Assembly: GCA_025350945.1 (NCBI GenBank)
Contig: JANXWW010000314.1
Span: 1 to 5,740, forward strand
Reading direction: 5' to 3'
Origin: Burkholderiales bacterium
Lineage (GTDB): Bacteria; Pseudomonadota; Gammaproteobacteria; Burkholderiales; Usitatibacteraceae
DNA length: 5,740 nucleotides
Shown piece after piece: positions 1 to 4,277 of this stretch. A program made the position numbers and the translations under genes. Below the pieces are notes generated by a model that did not search any database, had not been told where the DNA came from, and saw only the letters and a program-made list of their open reading frames with translations. Position 1 is the stretch's first letter, and each line of letters opens with the position of its first letter.

Positions 1-449
1 ATGTAGCCAAAATATTGCAACTCGCGCTCCACTTTCGCCACATCCTGCCCATCGAGCACCAGACGTAAGGCGTCAGCACTGCCGTGCATGTATTGGTGGC
101 GGATTACGCGGTCGAGCAAATTTTGTTGCTTAGCCACGTCCGCACGAGTTGCGTCAATGGATTTCTGCGTTTCCGCGAGCGATTGGCCGATTGTGTTTTG
201 CTGAAGATTTAATTGCGTGAGATTGCGATTAACCTCGCTGATCGCTTTTTCAGTCGTCTTTAGCGCATCTACAGCTTCCGTGCGCGACTCTTCACTTTTG
301 GCGACACTACGTTGCAGCTCTTCAATTCGCCCACGCAACTCATCGAGCCGCTTTTTTTCGGCCTCGGCAGACGTTCTTTGCGCCCACGCGGATGCCCCAA
401 ACCCCAGCATCCACGCGGCTCCCAGGGCAATCACCCAGAATCGTTTCAC
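1..449 (-). CDS. envC: EnvC-like murein hydrolase activator, N-terminal part (gene runs off the left edge)
   Basis: Reading the minus strand from a GTG at 449 gives about 149 codons with no stop before the window edge. The product starts MKRFWVIALGAAWMLGFGAS, a Sec signal peptide with basic N-region, hydrophobic core and a likely cut after SAWA (about residue 23). A long charged, heptad-like coiled coil follows, then LRLVLDGQDVAKVERELQYF near the edge, a segment typical of the coiled-coil region of EnvC/M23-family proteins. In E. coli, EnvC is a periplasmic FtsEX partner that activates amidases AmiA and AmiB during septal peptidoglycan splitting; its C-terminal degenerate LytM (M23) domain would lie outside this window, so whether it is catalytically degenerate is unknown here. 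The start is uncertain: a second in-frame GTG lies at 455, just after a stop, and neither has a strong Shine-Dalgarno. The gene follows gpmA by 28 bases and is probably cotranscribed with it. The envC symbol rests on family resemblance plus context. Confidence 0.85.
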   Translation of the reverse strand, partial: MKRFWVIALGAAWMLGFGASAWAQRTSAEAEKKRLDELRGRIEELQRSVAKSEESRTEAVDALKTTEKAISEVNRNLTQLNLQQNTIGQSLAETQKSIDATRADVAKQQNLLDRVIRHQYMHGSADALRLVLDGQDVAKVERELQYFGY

Positions 450-477
450 GACCACTCAAACACACTTAGCATAATCA

Positions 478-1227
478 CTATTTTTGTGACTTCCCTTGCG
501 CCGCCACCGCCGCAGCTGCCTTCGCAATTTCAGCTTGATCGCCCAAATAGTAATGACGAATCGGCTTCAAATCGTCGGTCAACTCATAGACCAATGGCAC
601 CGCTGTCGGGATATTCAGATTAACAATATCCGCATCCGCAATATGATCCAAATGTTTAATTAAGGCGCGCAATGAATTGCCATGTGCCGCGATAATCACG
701 CGCTTACCGGCACGAATTTGCGGGACAATTTCCATTTGCCAATACGGCACCACGCGCACCACGGTGTCTTTCAGGCATTCGGTCAACGGGATTTCTTCCG
801 GCAATAGCGAGGCATAGCGCAGATCATTCGCCTCATAACGCGGATCACTTGCATCGAGCGCAGGCGGCGGTGTGTCGTACGAGCGACGCCACACTAACAC
901 TTGCTCTTCGCCAAATTTCGCCGCCGTTTCGGCCTTGTTCAAGCCTTGCAACGCCCCGTAGTGACGTTCATTCAAACGCCAATGCTTGATGACCGGAATC
1001 CAGCGACGATCCAACACCTCCTGCGCCAGCCACAAGGTACGAATCGCGCGCGTGAGGAGTGACGTGTACGCCAAATCAAAATCCAGTCCTTCGGCCTTCA
1101 ATATGGTTCCCGCACGCTTGGCCTCTTCGACGCCGCGCTCGGTCAAATCCACATCAGTCCAGCCGGTAAATCGGTTTTCCAGATTCCAGGCGCTTTCGCC
1201 GTGGCGCATCAAAACGAGTTTTTTCAT
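478..1227 (-). CDS. gpmA: 2,3-bisphosphoglycerate-dependent phosphoglycerate mutase
   Basis: This 249-residue cytoplasmic enzyme interconverts 3- and 2-phosphoglycerate in glycolysis and gluconeogenesis through a phosphohistidine. The histidine-phosphatase signature LMRHGESAWN is at residues 6-15 with the phosphorylated His at 9, followed by ENRFTGWTDVDLTERG (17-32). Arg60, Glu87 in NERHYGALQGLNK and His182 in AAHGNSLRAL complete the active site. Each lies two residues before its E. coli GpmA counterpart (H11, R62, E89, H184), so the family match and full length are firm. The C-terminus is a short Ala/Lys-rich tail. The ATG is the natural start because the catalytic motif begins six residues later, although no good Shine-Dalgarno precedes it. 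It is the first gene of a minus-strand unit with envC and is divergent from the rhodanese gene. In E. coli the same position is held by the unrelated cofactor-independent mutase gpmM. Confidence 0.97.
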   Translation of the reverse strand: MKKLVLMRHGESAWNLENRFTGWTDVDLTERGVEEAKRAGTILKAEGLDFDLAYTSLLTRAIRTLWLAQEVLDRRWIPVIKHWRLNERHYGALQGLNKAETAAKFGEEQVLVWRRSYDTPPPALDASDPRYEANDLRYASLLPEEIPLTECLKDTVVRVVPYWQMEIVPQIRAGKRVIIAAHGNSLRALIKHLDHIADADIVNLNIPTAVPLVYELTDDLKPIRHYYLGDQAEIAKAAAAVAAQGKSQK

Positions 1228-1446
1228 ATCGTTGTCGATTAAAAATGAATGAGAATGATGAAGAACGGGCGCTTGAGATTACTTGATCGTGCCCCTACTT
1301 ATGTCTATTGAATCGACCTAAATCTGTATGAACAAGTGAAAATCAGGGCAGTGCGGACGATTTCTCGGTAAAATATCAGGTTTTCGCGGTTTGGCACGAT
1401 GAGGTGTCGAATTAAAGCCGCCCACGTTTCACCAATTTGAAAAATC
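1228..1446. promoter_or_regulatory. Divergent intergenic region between gpmA and the rhodanese-grxC-secB genes
   Basis: This 219-base stretch must carry the promoters for both directions, since the flanking genes start at 1227 (minus) and 1447 (plus). No convincing sigma-70 pair with good -35, spacer and -10 is visible. The best -10-like hexamer on the plus strand is TAAAAT at 1369-1374, but no TTGACA-like box lies at the right distance. On the gpmA side an AATGAGAATGAT stretch at 1248-1259 resembles part of a Fur box. ORFs crossing this stretch are not supported as genes. The regulatory role is inferred from gene orientation; the individual elements are weak. Confidence 0.6.
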
Positions 1447-1860
1447 ATGACTGAATTTCTGACACAAAATATTATGATGGTCGCCCTGTTTGTGGCCAGC
1501 GGTGCCATGCTGGCCTGGCCCGCCATCGCCAAACTGATGGGCAACAACAAGGAAATCGGCACGCTGGAAGCCACGCGCCTGATGAACACCGGTAACGCAC
1601 TGGTGCTGGATATTCGCGATGGCGGCGAATTCAATGGCGGACGAATTCCGAAATCAAAAAATATTCCGTTAGCCGAAATCACCAAACGTGTGGACGAAAT
1701 TTCAAAATTCAAAGACAAACCCGTGATCGTAACCTGTCGCAACAATACCAAAGCCGGTGCCGCCACACGCGCACTCAAGGCGTTGGGCTTTACTGAGGTT
1801 TATCAGTTGCAGGGTGGCTTCGCCGCCTGGCAATCGGCCAGTTTGCCCACGGAGAAATAA
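1447..1860 (+). CDS. yibN: Membrane-anchored rhodanese-domain protein, YibN-like
   Basis: The product has 137 residues. Residues 9-29 form one hydrophobic segment (IMMVALFVASGAMLAWPAIA) that reads as a membrane anchor placing the domain in the cytoplasm. A single rhodanese domain follows (about 37-134), with EATRLMNTGNALVLDIRD (41-58), GRIPKSKNIPL (65-75), VIVTCRNNTKAG (93-104) and LQGGFAAWQSASLP (121-134). Cys97 sits where the persulfide-forming cysteine belongs, but the loop CRNNTKA departs from the common C-x-x-G-x-R-S/T pattern. Rhodaneses carry sulfane sulfur; the true substrate here is unknown. Position ahead of grxC, secB and gpsA matches E. coli yibN, whose product has been reported as a partner of the YidC insertase, so a link to membrane protein biogenesis is possible. 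The start at 1447 lacks a clear Shine-Dalgarno but is the only ATG giving a complete anchor. Family assignment is firm; the symbol is by synteny and similarity. Confidence 0.88.
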   Translation: MTEFLTQNIMMVALFVASGAMLAWPAIAKLMGNNKEIGTLEATRLMNTGNALVLDIRDGGEFNGGRIPKSKNIPLAEITKRVDEISKFKDKPVIVTCRNNTKAGAATRALKALGFTEVYQLQGGFAAWQSASLPTEK

Positions 1861-1883
1861 ACACAAAAATAAGTGTAAACATC

Positions 1884-2141
1884 ATGCCAAAAATCACCAT
1901 GTATTCCACCGGCGTTTGCCCCTATTGCCAAATGGCCGAACGCTTGTTGAAATCAAAAGGCGTTACCGAAATTGATAAAGTTCGGATCGATCTGGATCCC
2001 GTAAAACGCGACGAGATGATGGAAAAAACCGGTCGTCGTACTGTGCCGCAAATCTACATCGGCGATAAACACGTCGGCGGATTTGACGATCTTTCAGCAC
2101 TCGACAAGGCAGGCGGCCTCGTGCCACTGCTAGCCGCATAG
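1884..2141 (+). CDS. grxC: Glutaredoxin 3
   Basis: This 85-residue product is the full length of a classical small glutaredoxin, a cytoplasmic glutathione-dependent disulfide reductase. The dithiol active site is CPYC at residues 12-15 in YSTGVCPYCQMAERLL. TVPQIYIGDKHVGGFDD (53-69) holds the cis-proline at 55 and the GG-x-D glutathione-binding turn at 65-68. Arg-Asp-Glu at 42-44, before the glycine-rich turn, also fits the family. It follows the rhodanese gene by 23 bases and precedes secB by 62 bases, as in the yibN-grxC-secB-gpsA order of E. coli. The only ribosome-site candidate is weak (AAGTG at 1872-1876). Assignment to GrxC rather than another glutaredoxin rests on size, CPYC and context. 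Confidence 0.96.
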   Translation: MPKITMYSTGVCPYCQMAERLLKSKGVTEIDKVRIDLDPVKRDEMMEKTGRRTVPQIYIGDKHVGGFDDLSALDKAGGLVPLLAA

Positions 2142-2192
2142 TCACGTAACCTGATCACCCCATAAAATTTATTTAATAGTATTAATTAACCC

Positions 2193-2197
2193 AAGGA
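2193..2197 (+). promoter_or_regulatory. Shine-Dalgarno of secB
   Basis: AAGGA ends six bases before the ATG at 2204. It is one of the few clear ribosome sites in the window and supports this secB start. The 62 bases between grxC and secB are AT-rich (2162-2190, with TAAAAT at 2163-2168), which could include a secondary promoter, but no matching -35 is visible. Confidence 0.7.
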
Positions 2198-2203
2198 ACG
2201 AGC

Positions 2204-2695
2204 ATGACCGACGCAATCGCAACACCCGCCGCCACCGACAATCAACCGGTTTATTCCATCGAAAAAATTTACGTTAAAGATTTGTCGCTGGAAGTGCCGA
2301 ATGCGCCGCAAATTTATCTGGAACGCGAGTCACCAAACGTAGATGTGCAATTGCATCACGTGTCGAAGAGTGTTGACGACGGCATTTATCAAACCGAATT
2401 GACGCTGACCGTGACCGCCAAAGTCGGCGATAAAACCATGTTTCTGGTTGAATGCTGCCAGGCAGGTATTTTCGCGATTCGTAATGTGCCGAATCAGGAT
2501 CTAGAACCGATTTTAGGCATTGGTAACCCGAATATTTTGTACCCTTATGCTCGCGAAACGATTTCGGATGCCATCGTGCGCGCCGGTTTCCCGCCCGTGC
2601 TATTAAACCCGGTCAATTTCGAAGCGCTGTTCCAGGCACAAAAGGCTCAAGAAGCCCAGCAGGCGGCGACACCGGCCCCGGTATTGACGCACTAA
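2204..2695 (+). CDS. secB: Protein-export chaperone SecB
   Basis: SecB is a cytoplasmic homotetrameric chaperone that keeps secretory preproteins unfolded and delivers them to SecA. The 163-residue product is close to the usual 155-170. Hallmarks are YSIEKIYVKDLSLEVPNAPQ (17-36), TELTLTVTAKVGDKTMFLVE (64-83), the conserved NPNILYPYARETISD (108-122) and GFPPVLLNPVNFEALF (128-143). The variable first 15 residues and a Gln/Ala-rich tail (144-163) are normal for the family. The position equivalent to the Cys of the usual CPN-x-LFPYARE motif is Asn108. A clear Shine-Dalgarno supports the start. SecB occurs mainly in proteobacteria, which supports the taxonomic guess. A strong intrinsic terminator begins 33 bases after the stop codon, so secB may be the last gene of the main transcript. 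Confidence 0.98.
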   Translation: MTDAIATPAATDNQPVYSIEKIYVKDLSLEVPNAPQIYLERESPNVDVQLHHVSKSVDDGIYQTELTLTVTAKVGDKTMFLVECCQAGIFAIRNVPNQDLEPILGIGNPNILYPYARETISDAIVRAGFPPVLLNPVNFEALFQAQKAQEAQQAATPAPVLTH

Positions 2696-2710
2696 TTTTA
2701 GCGAACAGCC

Positions 2711-3226
2711 ATGAATGCCTTTTCAGCAAACGCCGCCACTTTGTGTGCGGCGTTTTGTTTTTCAGCTTTGCTAAACATTGCGCACGCACAAGCGCCTGCA
2801 ACACCACCTGCGGCGGCGCTACCCGCCAACACACCGACATCCGGCGCACTCTATGCCGCTATCGGCGACAAGCCCGCCATTATTTACGATGCACCATCTG
2901 CAAAAGCGCAGAAAACATACATCCTCTCGCGCATGCATCCAGTCCAAGTGTTGGTCAAGCTCGATAAATGGGTGAAGATTCGCGATGCGGACAATACCAT
3001 CGGCTGGATTGAAAGTACGGCCCTTGGCAATACCCGCGCGGTGCAAATTTCGGCCAACACCGCTGAAATCCGCGCGATGCCAAACCCCAATGCCACCATC
3101 GTGTTTGAGGCGCAGCGTCTGGTGGTGCTTGAAACCACTGGCCCGGTTGTGAATGGCTGGCTGCCGGTGCGCCACCGCGATGGACAAACTGGTTATGTGA
3201 GCAAATCACAAGTGTGGGGCGAGTAG
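2711..3226 (+). CDS. Secreted or periplasmic protein with two SH3b-like repeats
   Basis: The 171-residue product has an apparent signal peptide: hydrophobic residues 8-24 and a likely cut after AHA at 26. An Ala/Pro/Thr linker (27-46) follows. Two bacterial SH3-like units then appear: about 47-105, with YDAPSAKAQKTYILSRMHPV and WVKIRDADNTIGWIE, and about 108-171, with AEIRAMPNPNATIVFEAQRL and WLPVRHRDGQTGYVSKSQVW. Each has the order sugar/peptide-binding-type strand, hydrophobic strand, then W-x-x-V/I-R-D-G/N-x-x-G-W/Y. Such domains often bind cell-wall peptides, so an envelope role is plausible, but the ligand is unknown. Oddities: the N-region before the hydrophobic core has no Lys or Arg, no good Shine-Dalgarno precedes 2711, and codons 6-17 overlap a strong terminator hairpin. 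Starting later would destroy the signal peptide (next in-frame TTG codons are 11 and 20), so 2711 is kept. Small SH3-domain genes before gpsA are familiar in betaproteobacteria. Confidence 0.82.
   Translation: MNAFSANAATLCAAFCFSALLNIAHAQAPATPPAAALPANTPTSGALYAAIGDKPAIIYDAPSAKAQKTYILSRMHPVQVLVKLDKWVKIRDADNTIGWIESTALGNTRAVQISANTAEIRAMPNPNATIVFEAQRLVVLETTGPVVNGWLPVRHRDGQTGYVSKSQVWGE
2728..2762 (+). terminator. Intrinsic (rho-independent) terminator after secB, inside the SH3b gene
   Basis: A perfect 9-bp stem, AAACGCCGC (2728-2736) with GCGGCGTTT (2747-2755), is extended inward by CAC/GTG around a TTT loop with one bulged T at 2746. The T-rich tail TTTTGTTTTT spans 2753-2762. The GC-rich stem, short loop and T tract are a textbook intrinsic terminator. 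It lies 33 bases past the secB stop, so it should end secB transcription at least in part. It overlaps codons 6-17 of the next gene. Confidence 0.85.
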
Positions 3227-3246
3227 AAATGTCGGTTAACCTTGCC

Positions 3247-3250
3247 AAGG
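3247..3250 (+). promoter_or_regulatory. Shine-Dalgarno that fixes the gpsA TTG start
   Basis: AAGG ends seven bases before TTG at 3258, and no ATG or GTG in frame lies between the upstream stop (TAA at 3237-3239) and the TTG. The site is half of the inverted repeat CCTTGCCAAGG (3240-3250), next to the palindrome GGTTAACC (3234-3241), so weak base pairing could partly mask it. Confidence 0.65.
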
Positions 3251-3257
3251 CACGACA

Positions 3258-4241
3258 TTGAAAATCGCGGTGCTTGGCGCAGGCGCTTGGGGCACGGCAC
3301 TTGCGATTTCATTCTCGAATCAGCATCAAGTTTCACTTTGGGGCCGCGATGCAAAACACATCGCTGGCCTTATCAACACGCGCGCCAACGCGCGCTATCT
3401 GCCCGGCGTTTCATTGCCTTTCGCACTTACGATTGAAACCGATTTAGCAACCGCGATCAGCTCAGCCGATATCGCCTTGATCGCAACATCCACCGCCGGA
3501 CTTCGCGAGACGGCAACCGTCATTCATGCCGCAAAACCAACGCTGCCGATCATCTGGGCGTGCAAAGGTTTTGATCGCGAGACCGCCAAACTGCCGCACG
3601 AAATCATCAGTGAAATTATTGGCACAAACGCCCACTATGGCGCACTTTCAGGACCGAGCTTCGCGCTCGAAGTCGCGCGCGGCCTACCCACTGCGCTCAC
3701 GCTCGCGTGTAATGATTTTAGCTTTGCACAGACCACGGCAAACACATTGAACGGCGGCAATTTACGCGTGTATTCCAATGCCGATCTAGTCGGTGTGGAA
3801 TTGGGCGGCGCACTTAAAAACGTGATGGCGATTGCCGCAGGCCTGTGCGATGGCCTCGCGCTCGGCATGAACGCGCGCGCTGCCATCATCACGCGCGGCT
3901 TAGCCGAGATGGTGCGCCTCGGCGTCGCGATGGGGGGCAAGGCAGAAACGTTTATGGGCTTGACCGGGCTCGGCGATTTGATTTTGACCGCCACCGGCAG
4001 CCTGTCGCGTAATCGGAGTGTGGGTGTGGCGCTCGCGGAAGGAAAAACGCTTCAGCAGATTTTAGCGGAATTAGGTCACGTCGCAGAAGGCGTCAATTCC
4101 GCCGCGATCACATTGAAACTTGCCAAAGTTTATGGCGTCAATTTACCCATTACCGAAGCCGTTTGTGCGCTGCTGTTTGAAAACGCAGAGCCACAGCAAA
4201 TTGTAAAACTTTTGTTGTCGCGCGAAACCAGAGCGGAATAG
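3258..4241 (+). CDS. gpsA: NAD(P)-dependent glycerol-3-phosphate dehydrogenase
   Basis: GpsA is a cytoplasmic enzyme that reduces dihydroxyacetone phosphate to sn-glycerol 3-phosphate, the backbone for phospholipids. The 327-residue product is of normal length. The Rossmann motif VLGAGAWGTALA is at residues 5-16. IIWACKGFD (98-106) carries conserved Lys103, LSGPSFALEVARGLPTALT (130-148) is the family signature, and ELGGALKNVMAIAAGLCDGL (181-200) contains catalytic Lys187. GLTGLGDLILTATGSLSRNR (234-253) supplies the substrate/NAD-binding Arg-Asn pair at 251-252. Translation starts at TTG, because the Rossmann motif begins directly after it and no other start exists in frame; AAGG seven bases upstream supports it. 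It follows the SH3b gene by 31 bases. In E. coli gpsA follows secB directly, so the inserted SH3b gene and the terminator are local differences from that arrangement. Confidence 0.97.
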   Translation: MKIAVLGAGAWGTALAISFSNQHQVSLWGRDAKHIAGLINTRANARYLPGVSLPFALTIETDLATAISSADIALIATSTAGLRETATVIHAAKPTLPIIWACKGFDRETAKLPHEIISEIIGTNAHYGALSGPSFALEVARGLPTALTLACNDFSFAQTTANTLNGGNLRVYSNADLVGVELGGALKNVMAIAAGLCDGLALGMNARAAIITRGLAEMVRLGVAMGGKAETFMGLTGLGDLILTATGSLSRNRSVGVALAEGKTLQQILAELGHVAEGVNSAAITLKLAKVYGVNLPITEAVCALLFENAEPQQIVKLLLSRETRAE

Positions 4242-4277
4242 AAAAACCTAAACATTCGTTTTCTTCCATTGCAAAAC

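Noticed and set aside
217..623. Plus-strand open frames of 85 and 103 codons over envC and gpmA
   Set aside because: They overlap recognised minus-strand genes, lack ribosome sites, and have Ser/Pro/Arg-rich shadow composition.
1286..1400. Perfect 8-base inverted repeat ATCGTGCC (1286-1293) / GGCACGAT (1393-1400)
   Set aside because: The arms are 99 bases apart, and an 8-base pair somewhere in a 219-base region is not unlikely by chance; no operator-like spacing.
1392..1407. TGGCACG resembling the -24 element of a sigma-54 promoter upstream of the rhodanese gene
   Set aside because: The -12 position at the required distance reads GGTGT instead of TTGC-A/T, so the essential GC is missing.
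1305..1778. 157-codon minus-strand open frame over the intergenic region and the rhodanese gene
   Set aside because: It lies antisense to a clear rhodanese gene, shows no recognisable domain, and its composition is that of a shadow frame.
2141..2159. Sequence after the grxC stop containing TGATCA, considered as a terminator or operator
   Set aside because: Only a 6-base palindrome is present; the flanks do not pair and no T tract follows.
4240..4265. GAAAA ... TTTTC near-inverted repeat after gpsA, considered as a terminator
   Set aside because: The stem is short and A/T only, with no T tract after it; it would not form a stable hairpin.
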